The notes under the pieces were generated by a model. It searched no databases. It was not told the origin of the DNA and saw nothing but the letters and a program-made list of their open reading frames with translations. Shown here piece by piece: positions 26,306-34,747 of a DNA stretch of 64,000 nt (positions are counted from its first letter, which is position 1; each line of letters opens with the position of its first letter). Position numbers and translations under genes: made by a program. This DNA is from Gemmatimonadaceae bacterium (lineage in GTDB: Bacteria > Gemmatimonadota > Gemmatimonadetes > Gemmatimonadales > Gemmatimonadaceae). The DNA is taken from assembly GCA_016720905.1 (NCBI GenBank), contig JADKJT010000029.1, forward strand, positions 124,001 to 188,000, written 5' to 3'.

Positions 26306-27079
26306 TCAGCCCGCCCCGACACCCGCCCGCGGTTCGCGTCGTTTGACGCTGGCCATCAGGTAATCGCGGTTCATCTGCTTGATCACATCAATGCTGATCT
26401 CCTTGGGACACGCTTCCTGGCATTCACCCACCAGCGTGCAATGCCCAAATCCTTCGAGATCCATCTGTTCGACCATGGACAACGCGCGGCGATCACGCTC
26501 GGGCTGTCCCTGGGGCAACGCGCCCAGATGCGCAATCTTTGCGCCCGTGAACAGCGACGCGGACGCATTCGGACAGGCTGCCACACAGGCACCACAGCCG
26601 ATGCAGGCCGCCGCATCCATGGACTCCTCCAGGACTTCCTTGCCGATCAGAATCTCGTTGGCGTCCCGCGCCCCGCCGGTATTGACCGACACGAATCCGC
26701 CGGCCTGTATGATCCGGTCCAGCGATCCGCGGTTGACCACGAGATCCTTCACGATGGGGAACGACGACGCCCGCCACGGTTCCACCGTGATGATGTCACC
26801 GTCCTTGAACGCGCGCATGTGCAGTTGGCATGTGGCGGTTCCCTTCCACGGACCGTGCGCCTGCCCGTTGATCATCATGGCACAGGACCCGCAGATTCCT
26901 TCGCGACAGTCGTGGGCGAACGCGACGGGTTCCTTGCCTTGATGCGTCAGCTGCTCGTTGAGCATGTCGAACATCTCGAGGAACGACATGTCGGCACTGA
27001 CGCCATCGAGTGTATACGTCTCGAGCTTGCCGGGCGCCTTGGACGCCGGTTGACGCCACACGTTGAGAGTAAGCTTCAT
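26306..27079 (-). CDS. sdhB: Succinate dehydrogenase/fumarate reductase iron-sulfur subunit
   Basis: The electron-transfer subunit of complex II, 257 residues. The ferredoxin domain carries CREGICGSC for the [2Fe-2S] cluster, with a further Cys at TATC. The C-terminal domain has CIGCGACVAACP for one cluster and CTLVGECQEACP completing the others. It shares one base with the sdhA stop (TAATG). The spacing and loop sequences are those of the SdhCAB type that has one diheme cytochrome b subunit. Confidence 0.94.
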   Translation of the reverse strand: MKLTLNVWRQPASKAPGKLETYTLDGVSADMSFLEMFDMLNEQLTHQGKEPVAFAHDCREGICGSCAMMINGQAHGPWKGTATCQLHMRAFKDGDIITVEPWRASSFPIVKDLVVNRGSLDRIIQAGGFVSVNTGGARDANEILIGKEVLEESMDAAACIGCGACVAACPNASASLFTGAKIAHLGALPQGQPERDRRALSMVEQMDLEGFGHCTLVGECQEACPKEISIDVIKQMNRDYLMASVKRREPRAGVGAG

Positions 27080-28992
27080 TATTTGTAGCTCCGCGTGGAC
27101 AAGTGCACGTTCTCGTACACGAGCGGTTCCTTGTTGAGGATCGGTGTGTTGCCGTCACCCGCGTACTCCCACGCGCCCACATACGCAAACTGCTCGTCGT
27201 TGCGCTTGGCTTCCCCTGCCTCCTGATACTCGACACGGAAGTGTCCGCCGCAGGACTCCTCCCGATGCAGCGCGTCGCGGCACATCAGTTCACCCAACTC
27301 CAGGAAATCCGCCACGCGCCCGGCTTTCTCAAGGGACTGGTTCAACGAATTCCCGCTGCCCGGCACGTTCAGATCGCGCCAGAACTCCTCGCGCAGCGCG
27401 GGGATCAGCGCAAGGGCCTTCGTCAGCCCCTCGCGCGTGCGCGCCATGCCGCAATGATCCCACATGATCTTGCCAAGGGCCTTGTGGAACGAGTCCACCG
27501 TGCGCTTGCCGCCAATGGAGAGAAAGGTCTCCTGCTGCGCACGCACCGCCGCCTCGGCCGACGTGAACGCGGCATGCGTGGTGTCGACCGGCGCGAGTTT
27601 CGTGCTGGCGATGTAATCACCGATGGTGTACGGGAGCACGAAGTACCCATCCGCCAGCCCTTGCATGAGCGCCGACGCCCCCAGCCGATTCGCCCCGTGA
27701 TCGGAGAAGTTGGCCTCTCCGGCCACATGCAAGCCGGGGATGGTGCTCATGAGGTTGTAGTCGACCCACAGTCCGCCCATGGTATAGTGCACGGCCGGAT
27801 AAATGCGCATCGGCACTTCATACGGATTTTCGTCGGTGATGCGCTGGTACATGTCGAACAGGTTCCCATAGCGTTCGGCAATCGTATCCCGGCCAAGTCG
27901 CTTGATGGCATCCGCGAAGTCGAGGTACACGCCCAATCCGCCGGGGCCCACGCCACGACCGTCGTCGCAGGCTTCCTTGGCGGCCCGCGACGCAATGTCA
28001 CGCGGCGCGAGGTTGCCGAAGCTCGGGTACTTCCGCTCCAGGAAGTAGTCGCGTTCCGCATCGGGAATCTGCGACGGGGCGCGGTGGTCACCCTGTTTCA
28101 ACGGCACCCACACGCGGCCGTCGTTGCGCAGTGATTCGGACATCAACGTCAGCTTGGACTGATGGTCTCCGCTCACCGGAATGCAGGTGGGATGGATCTG
28201 CGTGTAGCACGGATTGGCAAATGCGGCGCCCTTCTTGTACGCCCGCCAAATGGCGGTCGCATTCGAATACATCGCGTTGGTGCTCAGGTAGTACACGTTG
28301 CCGTATCCACCAGTGGCCAGCACCACCGCGTCGGCAGCATGCGACGTGATCGCGCCGGTGACCAGGTTGCGCGTGACGATTCCGCGCGCGTGCCCGTCCA
28401 CCACGACCACATCGAGCATTTCCTCGTGCGTGTGCATCGCGACGCTGCCCAGTCCCACCTGTCGCTCCAGCGCCTGGTAGGCACCCAGCAACAGCTGCTG
28501 TCCCGTTTGGCCGCGCGCATAGAATGTGCGAGATACCTGCGATCCGCCGAATGACCGATTGGCCAGCAGGCCACCGTACTCGCGCGCGAAGGGCACGCCT
28601 TGCGCCACACACTGGTCGATGATGTTCACCGACACCTGCGCCAGGCGATACACGTTCGCCTCGCGGGCACGGAAGTCACCGCCCTTGATCGTGTCGTAGA
28701 ACAGGCGGCGCACGCTGTCGCCGTCATTCTGGTAGTTCTTGGCCGCATTGATGCCGCCCTGGGCGGCGATGGAGTGGGCCCGGCGCGGCGAATCGTGAAA
28801 CACGAAACACGACACCTTGTAGCCCAACTCCGCCATGGTGGCGGCGGCCGACGCACCAGCCAACCCCGCGCCGACGACAAGGACCGAGTGTCGGCGCTTG
28901 TTGGCCGGATTGACCAGCTTCATGGAGAAGCGGTGTTCGTCCCACTTCTGTTCGAGCGGGCCGTTGGGGACCTTCGGATTCAGATCAGCCAT
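27079..28992 (-). CDS. sdhA: Succinate dehydrogenase/fumarate reductase flavoprotein subunit
   Basis: The FAD-containing catalytic subunit of complex II, about 637 residues. The dinucleotide-binding motif VVGAGLAGASAAATMAELG is near residue 42. The segment HSIAAQGGINAAKN holds the histidine used for covalent FAD attachment in this family, and the HPTCIP and GGLWVDYN blocks are typical. I chose ATG at 28990-28992 (MADLNPKVPNG), one base after the sdhC stop; a longer in-frame reading extends 34 residues into sdhC and is unlikely. Confidence 0.95.
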   Translation of the reverse strand: MADLNPKVPNGPLEQKWDEHRFSMKLVNPANKRRHSVLVVGAGLAGASAAATMAELGYKVSCFVFHDSPRRAHSIAAQGGINAAKNYQNDGDSVRRLFYDTIKGGDFRAREANVYRLAQVSVNIIDQCVAQGVPFAREYGGLLANRSFGGSQVSRTFYARGQTGQQLLLGAYQALERQVGLGSVAMHTHEEMLDVVVVDGHARGIVTRNLVTGAITSHAADAVVLATGGYGNVYYLSTNAMYSNATAIWRAYKKGAAFANPCYTQIHPTCIPVSGDHQSKLTLMSESLRNDGRVWVPLKQGDHRAPSQIPDAERDYFLERKYPSFGNLAPRDIASRAAKEACDDGRGVGPGGLGVYLDFADAIKRLGRDTIAERYGNLFDMYQRITDENPYEVPMRIYPAVHYTMGGLWVDYNLMSTIPGLHVAGEANFSDHGANRLGASALMQGLADGYFVLPYTIGDYIASTKLAPVDTTHAAFTSAEAAVRAQQETFLSIGGKRTVDSFHKALGKIMWDHCGMARTREGLTKALALIPALREEFWRDLNVPGSGNSLNQSLEKAGRVADFLELGELMCRDALHREESCGGHFRVEYQEAGEAKRNDEQFAYVGAWEYAGDGNTPILNKEPLVYENVHLSTRSYK

Positions 28993-28993
28993 G

Positions 28994-29743
28994 TCAGCGG
29001 GTCTCCCCGGCGGGCAACGCGGCAACTGGTGCCGGTAGCGAGTTCTGTTCGACCGACGTCGACGCGGTGTCCACCAATGGCGGGGCTTCAGCAAAGGCGC
29101 CCGCCAGCGTGGCGATGGGGATGATCAGGAAACCGGCGGCCACGACGACGGCCACCACGAGGGCCACCGTGCGCTTCAACGGCTGCGTGGACGGTCGCGC
29201 CATCCCCAGTGTTCGCACGACCGCCCAAATGCCGTGATACAGGTGCATCGCCAGCGCCAGCATGGCGACGATGTACAGCGCGGCCACGAACGGATTCGAC
29301 AATCCGATGACGACATTGTTGTACGGGTCGAGATGCGTGAACCGCGGGTGCACGACCCCCAACGTCAACTGGAGCAAGTGAAAGACGATGAAGGCCAGCA
29401 GCAACACGCCGCCCCAGCGCAGCGTCTTCGCGGCCAGGGTCGTGACTTGCGGTTTGCGAACCGCGTAATCATCGGGACGCGCGGCACGAGCGCGCATGGT
29501 GAGCTGGTAGGCCGACACGGCATGCAGCACCACGGCGGCCAACAGGACGCTGCGAACGACGTACAGCAGCGGCATGCTGGTGCGCAGCAGCAGCGCATAG
29601 TGATGCATGGCATCCTGCCCCTTGAACATCAGCAGGTTGCCGGACATGTGGCCGATGACGAACAGGATCCCGATGATCCCCGTCACCGCCATCACGATCT
29701 TCTTGCCGATCGTGCTCTGCCAGAATCGAGAGAGTCCGTACAT
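28994..29743 (-). CDS. sdhC: Succinate dehydrogenase cytochrome b subunit
   Basis: The single membrane-anchor subunit of complex II, about 249 residues with five predicted helices, resembling the diheme cytochrome b558 of the B. subtilis type. It starts MYGLSRFWQSTIGKKIVMAVTG. Histidines in several helices (for example IGHMSGN, MHHYALLL, VVLHAVSAYQ, FHLLQL, MHLYHG) are candidate heme ligands. As given, the frame is open upstream into mdh, but that fusion is explained by a missing base in mdh, and a strong hairpin separates the two genes. The tail after the last helix is Pro/Ala-rich. Confidence 0.92.
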   Translation of the reverse strand: MYGLSRFWQSTIGKKIVMAVTGIIGILFVIGHMSGNLLMFKGQDAMHHYALLLRTSMPLLYVVRSVLLAAVVLHAVSAYQLTMRARAARPDDYAVRKPQVTTLAAKTLRWGGVLLLAFIVFHLLQLTLGVVHPRFTHLDPYNNVVIGLSNPFVAALYIVAMLALAMHLYHGIWAVVRTLGMARPSTQPLKRTVALVVAVVVAAGFLIIPIATLAGAFAEAPPLVDTASTSVEQNSLPAPVAALPAGETR

Positions 29744-29762
29744 GGAGGGGGTAGAAGACAGT

Positions 29763-29792
29763 ACCGGCGCGACCTGGAAAGGCCGCGCCGGT
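29763..29792 (-). terminator. Terminator-like hairpin between mdh and sdhC
   Basis: Perfect 9-bp inverted repeat ACCGGCGCG/CGCGCCGGT. The 12-nt centre can pair further (one G-U, then CCT/AGG) to give a 13-bp stem with a TTCC loop. On the minus strand it is followed by ACTGTCTTCT, only moderately T-rich. It lies between the corrected mdh stop (29802-29804) and the sdhC ATG, supporting two separate genes. Confidence 0.6.
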
Positions 29793-29801
29793 GCCGAAAG
29801 A

Positions 29802-30730
29802 CTAGAGGGAGAGAACCGACATCGGTTCGCGAACGGCGTGCGCCGATTTTCGAGCGCGGCTCGCTCATCGGCGGTGAGTTCGATCTCAAGCACCTTCTCG
29901 AGTCCGCGGCGCCCGAGTTTGCAGGGAACGCCAAGGAACAGGCCGGACATCCCGTACTCGCCATCGAGCCAGGCGGCGCATGGGAGAATGCGTTTGCGAT
30001 CGTTCACGATGGCGTCCACCATCTGGACCGCACCGGCGGACGGCGCATAGTACGCTGAGCCGGTCTTGAGATGCTTCACGATCTCGGCACCGCCGTCGCG
30101 TGCCCGTTGCACAATCGCGTCGAGCTGCTCGCGCGGCATCAGCTGCGTCACGGGAATGCCGCTCACGGTGGTGTACGAAATCAGTGGCACCATGGTATCG
30201 CCGTGGCCGCCGAGGACCATGGCCTGAATGTCCAGCACCGAGACATCCAACGCTTCTGCCAGGAACGAGCGATAGCGCGCCGTATCCAGCACGCCCGCCA
30301 TGCCGATCACGCGTTCGCGCGGGAAGCCCGTCACCTGCTTGGCGACATAGCACATGACGTCGAGCGGATTCGACACGACGATCACGATCGCGTTCGGCGA
30401 GGTCGCACGAACCTGCTCGGACACCGACTTCACGATGCCGGCATTGGTGTTCAGCAAGTCGTCGCGGGTCATCCCGGGCTTGCGGGCGATCCCGGCCGTG
30501 ATCACGACAATGTCGGAATCGGCTGTGGCCGCGTAGTCGTTCGTACCGATCACTCGAGAGTCAAATCCCTCAATGGGCGCGGACTCCCACTGGTCGAGAC
30601 CCTTCCCCTGTGGAATCCCCTCGACGACGTCCACCATGACGACCGTTCGCCCGAGGGACTTCTCGGCAATGCGCTGGGCCGTGGTCGCGCCTACATTGCC
30701 CGCGCCAACGACCGTGATCTTGTTGACCAT
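29802..30730 (-). pseudogene. mdh: Malate dehydrogenase with one frameshift near its C-terminus
   Basis: The LDH-like type of malate dehydrogenase, oxidising malate to oxaloacetate with NAD+, about 310 residues. It begins MVNKITVVGAGNVGATTAQ with the NAD-binding glycines and an Asp (VMVDVVEG) favouring NAD+. The active-site histidine is in VLGGHGDTM, and substrate arginines are in ARKPGMTRDDLL and the NPLD block. After LTADERAALE the frame fails at a T4 run (29847-29850; A4 on the coding strand). Adding one base gives EKSAHAVRE, the usual family ending, and a TAG at 29802-29804. As given, it reads into sdhC. Confidence 0.88.
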
Positions 30731-30888
30731 GTTGTGTCGGTTCTCCGGACCAGGGTCCGTGCAGATGACGATGCGAAACACCACTGTGAGCGCACGAGTC
30801 GTGGTGCACACCCGGCGTTCGTGATGAGCTGTGGTCGCAAGTTAGGTCGCTGCGGCACGGCGAGCAACGCCGCCGCAACACCGGCACA

Positions 30889-31881
30889 TCAGCCGCCAAC
30901 TTCGCTGAGCGCCCGCAGGCCACCGACGCGCATTTGGAGCAGATCATGCGCTTTGGGCTTGTTGGCCAAGGCCTGTCGGAAAAGCGGCTCCAACGGTTGG
31001 CCCTCGCGCAACGCATCCCGCAGCAGGACCTCATGGTCGCCGAACAAGCAGGTTCGCAGCCGGCCATCGGCAGTCAGGCGAACCCGGTTGCACCGCTCAC
31101 AATAGGTGTGGGACATCGGGGTAATGACGCCGATCGAACCCGGCGCGTCCTGAAAACGCCAGTAGACGGCCGGCCCGTTCCCGCGCGCCGGCCCCGGATC
31201 CGGCACGAGCGTGCCGAGGCCGCGCACCCGCGCAAGCACCTCATCGCTGGAAACCACGTGTTCCCAGGTGAGCTCACGCAGGTCGCCCACGGGCATGAGC
31301 TCGATAAACCGCACGTGCCACGGGTGCGATCGGGTCAGTTCGGCGAAGTCGGCGATTTCATCGTCGTTCACGCCGCGCATGACCACGACGTTGATCTTGA
31401 CCGGCGCCAATCCGGCCCGCTCCGCCGCGAGCGCTGATTGCACGATGTCGAACCCCAGGTCGCGTCTGGCAATCGCGACCACCCGTTCGGCCCGCATGGA
31501 GTCGGCACTGATGTTCACGCGATTGAGGCCCGCGTCGCGCAGTTCGGCGGCCAGTTCCGGCAGTTTCACGCCATTGGTCGAGAGCGAGATATCCTCGATG
31601 CCGGGGATCTCGTGCAACATACGCACCAGCGCCGCAAGTCGTGGCCGGATGGTCGGTTCGCCGCCGGTAATGCGAAGTCGCCTGAGGCCCAGCGGCGCCA
31701 ACTGGCGCACGATGGCTGCAATCTCCTCGTAACGCAGGATGTCCGCCTTCGGGAGCCACGGCAGGCCTTCCATCGGCATGCAATACTGGCACCGGAAGTT
31801 GCAGCGATCGGTCACCGAGATACGCAGGTACTCGATCGACCGACCAAACTGGTCCGTCAGCGTCTCGCCGCCAGATGTCAT
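30889..31881 (-). CDS. moaA: GTP 3',8-cyclase MoaA
   Basis: A radical SAM enzyme that starts molybdenum cofactor synthesis from GTP, about 330 residues. The N-terminal SAM cluster is CNFRCQYC. The C-terminal GTP-binding cluster is CERCNRVRLTADGRLRTC. The last two residues are Gly-Gly, the tail required for activity in MoaA. I chose ATG at 31879-31881, which overlaps the moaE stop as ATGA. The unit moaD-moaE-moaA lacks moaC in this window. Confidence 0.95.
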   Translation of the reverse strand: MTSGGETLTDQFGRSIEYLRISVTDRCNFRCQYCMPMEGLPWLPKADILRYEEIAAIVRQLAPLGLRRLRITGGEPTIRPRLAALVRMLHEIPGIEDISLSTNGVKLPELAAELRDAGLNRVNISADSMRAERVVAIARRDLGFDIVQSALAAERAGLAPVKINVVVMRGVNDDEIADFAELTRSHPWHVRFIELMPVGDLRELTWEHVVSSDEVLARVRGLGTLVPDPGPARGNGPAVYWRFQDAPGSIGVITPMSHTYCERCNRVRLTADGRLRTCLFGDHEVLLRDALREGQPLEPLFRQALANKPKAHDLLQMRVGGLRALSEVGG

Positions 31882-32318
31882 ACGGTCGGGTCCACCCACC
31901 GGCGCTCTCCGTCGACATAGTGTTCACGCTTCCAGATCGGGACGCGCAACTTGAGAGTTTCGATAACCCGTTGCGCCGCCGCCATGGCGGGAGCTCGACG
32001 AGCATGCCCGGCGGCAATCGCCACGCTCACGTCTCCGACGACCAGGGCTCCAACTCGATGCTCGACGGCTAACCGCAGCCCCGGAACGGCGTCGCAGGTC
32101 TCACGCACAATCGCCTGCAACTCGCGCTCAGCCATCGGCTGGTACGCCTCGTAATCGATGCCGGTCACTTGACGCCCATCGTTGAGATTGCGCACGGTGC
32201 CCAAGAACAGCGATATCGCGCCGACGCCCGAGTCTTCCACGTACGACGTCAACCGCGTGATGTCGATGGGCCCGTTCACGATGGCCACGTGGGGGACTCC
32301 GATATCCTCGACCGCCAT
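31878..32318 (-). CDS. moaE: Molybdopterin synthase catalytic subunit MoaE
   Basis: The large subunit of molybdopterin synthase, about 146 residues, adding dithiolene sulfurs from MoaD to precursor Z. The conserved FLGTVRN and YEAYQPMAE blocks are present, and the C-terminal KLRVPIWKREHYVDGERRW contains the lysines that contact the MoaD tail and substrate. I chose ATG at 32316-32318, one base after the moaD stop; a longer in-frame reading lies inside moaD. Confidence 0.94.
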   Translation of the reverse strand: MAVEDIGVPHVAIVNGPIDITRLTSYVEDSGVGAISLFLGTVRNLNDGRQVTGIDYEAYQPMAERELQAIVRETCDAVPGLRLAVEHRVGALVVGDVSVAIAAGHARRAPAMAAAQRVIETLKLRVPIWKREHYVDGERRWVDPTV

Positions 32319-32319
32319 G

Positions 32320-32562
32320 TCAGCCGCCGGCAACCGGCGGAATGATCGCGACCTCATCCCCCGCGACAATCGCGCGTTCGTCACGCACCCATTCGTGATT
32401 GACGGCCACCAACGGCTCATCCGGAAGCACGTGTCCACCAGGGAGTCGACGGAGACTTGTCACCAGATCGCGAATCGTGCAGGGCAAGGTGACCGGAATC
32501 GTAATCCGGCGCGCGCCGAAGGCATCGGCGTAAGACGCGAAGAGCAACACGTGGATACTCAT
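32320..32562 (-). CDS. moaD: Molybdopterin synthase sulfur carrier subunit MoaD
   Basis: A ubiquitin-fold sulfur carrier of about 80 residues, ending in Gly-Gly (PPVAGG), the tail that is thiocarboxylated. It starts MSIHVLLFASYADAFG, a typical MoaD beginning. It is encoded directly before moaE, its partner. The start at 32562 follows the HU-gene terminator region by about 60 bp, so a promoter may lie there, though none is obvious. Confidence 0.93.
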   Translation of the reverse strand: MSIHVLLFASYADAFGARRITIPVTLPCTIRDLVTSLRRLPGGHVLPDEPLVAVNHEWVRDERAIVAGDEVAIIPPVAGG

Positions 32563-32622
32563 GTGACTGTTGAAGATAGCACGTGACACCTCATTTGGTT
32601 CCCGATCCACGGTCAACACAAA

Positions 32623-32652
32623 CGCCCCGCGACACTCTCACGTCGCGGGGCG
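32623..32652 (-). terminator. Rho-independent terminator after the HU/IHF gene
   Basis: Perfect 11-bp stem CGCCCCGCGAC/GTCGCGGGGCG with an 8-nt loop. On the minus strand it is followed by TTTGTGTT. It lies 20 bp past the stop of the HU-family gene and before moaD. Confidence 0.8.
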
Positions 32653-32672
32653 CTGTCAGGTGTTCGCATGCG

Positions 32673-33014
32673 TCAGGATTCGTAATCGTCGTCGTCGTGA
32701 TCGTCGAGATGCGCGATGTCGATGCCGGCCACCATGGCACGCAGTTCTTTCGATGGCTTGAAGACGGGAACCGGACGCGCCGATACCTCGACCGGGGATC
32801 CGGTACGCGGGTTGCGCGCCATACGGGTCTTCCGCTGACGGATCTTGAACGTCCCGAAACCTCGAACCTCGATGTTCTTCTGTTCCTGCAGGGCGTCTTT
32901 GATCGCGTCCAGAAACGCGTCGACGACCCGCGCACAGTCCTTCTTGGAGATCGTCGGACCGGCCGTCTGCGCAATACGCGCCGTGACGTTCTCCACCAGA
33001 TCGGCTTTCGTCAT
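32673..33014 (-). CDS. HU/IHF family DNA-binding protein
   Basis: A nucleoid-associated protein of 113 residues that bends DNA as a dimer. From the chosen start MTKADLVENVTARIAQ the fold is complete: helices, then RGFGTFKIRQRKTRMARNP, the arm that inserts Pro into the minor groove. The C-terminus has an acidic tail (DDHDDDDYES) not found in ordinary HU. The arm reads more like IHF, but sequence alone does not separate HU from IHF here. Its terminator follows directly. Confidence 0.9.
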   Translation of the reverse strand: MTKADLVENVTARIAQTAGPTISKKDCARVVDAFLDAIKDALQEQKNIEVRGFGTFKIRQRKTRMARNPRTGSPVEVSARPVPVFKPSKELRAMVAGIDIAHLDDHDDDDYES

Positions 33015-33102
33015 GGGCTCTACCAGGGGTTCGACGCGCGCCAGCGGGGGCAAAAGACGCAGCGTACCGAAGGTCCGAACGTATGACCTTAGTGCTTATC
33101 AG

Positions 33103-34233
33103 TCAAGCGGTTGGCTCACTTGAGACACGACGGGACTCGAGGGCCGTCACGAACTGGTCGAAGAGGGGGACCGCATCATGGGGTCCAGGAGCCGCTTCGG
33201 GGTGGTACTGGACGGCGAAGATCGGCAGTGTACGGTGCCTCAGCCCCTCAACCGTCCCATCGTTCAAATTGATGTGCGTTACCGCCAGATCCGGTGCCCC
33301 ATCAACCCCGGAGGCAGATCCGGCGACGGCGAATCCATGGTTCTGGGACGTGATCAGGACGCTCCCGGTGGCCAGGTCCTTCACCGGCTGGTTCCCGCCG
33401 CGGTGGCCGTACGGCATCTTCTGCGTATGGCCGCCAAAGCTGAGCCCGATCAATTGGTGACCAAGGCAGATTCCGAACATCGGCATCTGCGCACCGGCGA
33501 GGGTTCGAATGGTCGCTGGCGCATACGTAACCGCCGCGGGATCGCCGGGACCGTTGGACAGGAATACACCGTCGGGATGCATCGCCATGACCGCCGCCGC
33601 CGACGTGTCCGACGGAACGACCGTCACCCGGCAATCATGAGCCTCCAGCAACCGAAGGATATTTCGCTTGATCCCGTAATCGAAGGCCACCACGTGATAC
33701 TGGGCGTCTTCACGACCCCACTAATAGCTCTCGCGCGTCGAGACCACGGTGGCGAGGTCCATCCCTTCCATGCTGGGACAGGCATCCAGCACCTCCAGCG
33801 CCTCGCGCGATGGAGTTTCTCCAAGCCCGATTACTCCGCGCATTACGCCGGACGATCGCAAGTGCTTGGTGAGTCGTCGCGTGTCCACCTCGGTGAGGGC
33901 GGGCACTCCCCCCTCCAGGAGCCAGTCACGCAGGCTTCCCGTGGCGCGCCAATTCGAATACGTGCGCGACAATTCGCGGACCACGATGCCAGCGACCTGC
34001 GGCCGTGCCGACTCGGGGTCCTCCGTGTTCACGCCGTAATTCCCGATCTGCGGCGCCGTCATGACCACGATCTGGCCGCGATATGACGGATCCGTGAAGA
34101 CCTCCTGATAGCCGGTCATGTTGGTGGTGAAGACCACCTCGGCCACCGTCGGCAGCGTCGGCCCGATCAGCCGCCCGAGAAAAAGGGTTCCGTCCTCGAG
34201 GAGGAGGAACCCTTTGGGTGCGAGTGCATCCAC
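33103..34233 (-). pseudogene. carA: Carbamoyl-phosphate synthase small subunit interrupted by an in-frame amber codon
   Basis: The glutaminase subunit that supplies ammonia for arginine and pyrimidine synthesis, about 376 codons. The N-terminal half has FTTNMTGYQEVFTDPSY; the C-terminal glutaminase domain has FGICLGHQ with the catalytic Cys, and QYHPEAAPGPHD with His and Glu. A TAG at 33721-33723 splits it after STRESY, and the frame continues unchanged with WGREDAQYHVVAFDYG. The expected residue at this place is often Glu, so GAG to TAG is one base change. Sequencing error, a real nonsense mutation or suppression cannot be told apart here. No carB lies in this window. Confidence 0.85.
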
Positions 34234-34238
34234 GCGCG

Positions 34239-34630
34239 TTACGGCTTGACGGGAGGGTGACGGGCTGCGCGGCGGGAGCCGCAGCGGGCGACGTGAGCGG
34301 AGACGCGGGGGCCGCGCCCGGGGCGCCTGTCGATGGCGCCGTCGGAACGGCCGCTGGGCCGCCGATCTTGTCGAGCACCGACTTCGGAGCCGCGCTACGC
34401 GACGACATCAGCTGGAGTATGAAAGCGAGACCGAGGAAGATCCCTCCGCACCACCAGCTGGCCTTCGTGAGCAGGTTTCCCGCCTGTCGCGTACCCATCA
34501 CGGAATCGGACGAGGAACTCGCGCCACCGAAGTTGGCGGCGAGGCCACCCCCCTTCCCCGACTGGAGCAGGATGGCGGCGCCGAGCACGAGCGCATCGAG
34601 GATGAGCAGGACGAGGAGAAACGTGTACAT
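34239..34630 (-). CDS. secG: Preprotein translocase subunit SecG, frameshifted at its extreme C-terminus
   Basis: A small subunit of the SecYEG channel. The N-terminal helix MYTFLLVLLILDALVLGAAI and the block LLQSGKGGGLAANFGG are typical, followed by a second helix (GGIFLGLAFILQLM) and a Pro/Ala-rich tail. After QPVTLP one base seems missing in a GGG run (34251-34253). Adding it gives VKP and a TAA at 34239-34241, just before the carA start. As given, the frame runs on to 33926 through carA. It lies beside tpiA, a common arrangement. Confidence 0.88.
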
Positions 34631-34715
34631 GGTGCGAATGAGGTGCGAGGCGACTACGGAAACCGTTAGCCCTGTAAAATCACGCTTCGCGCGACGGGAT
34701 TCAAGTCCTTCCCTT

Positions 34716-34744
34716 GCCGAGGCTTGCGACAGACTCGGCTTTTT
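34716..34744 (+). terminator. Hairpin with T-run between tpiA and secG, facing the plus strand
   Basis: GCCGAG and CTCGGC flank a 12-nt loop, and five T follow on the plus strand, the pattern of an intrinsic terminator. No plus-strand gene is seen upstream, so it may limit antisense transcription, or be accidental. On the minus strand it stands 4 bp after the tpiA stop without a T-run. Confidence 0.4.
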
Positions 34745-34747
34745 CCG

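Noticed and set aside
28994..30811. A genuine Mdh-SdhC fusion protein
   Set aside because: One missing base restores a normal Mdh end with a stop codon, and a terminator-like hairpin lies between the two genes.
34640..34725. A tRNA-like stretch (GGATTCAAGTCC resembling a T loop, and CTGTAAA resembling a Tyr anticodon loop) between secG and tpiA
   Set aside because: The arms do not pair: the anticodon and T stems have several mismatches, there is no acceptor stem, and the T loop lacks the GTTC start. Probably chance.
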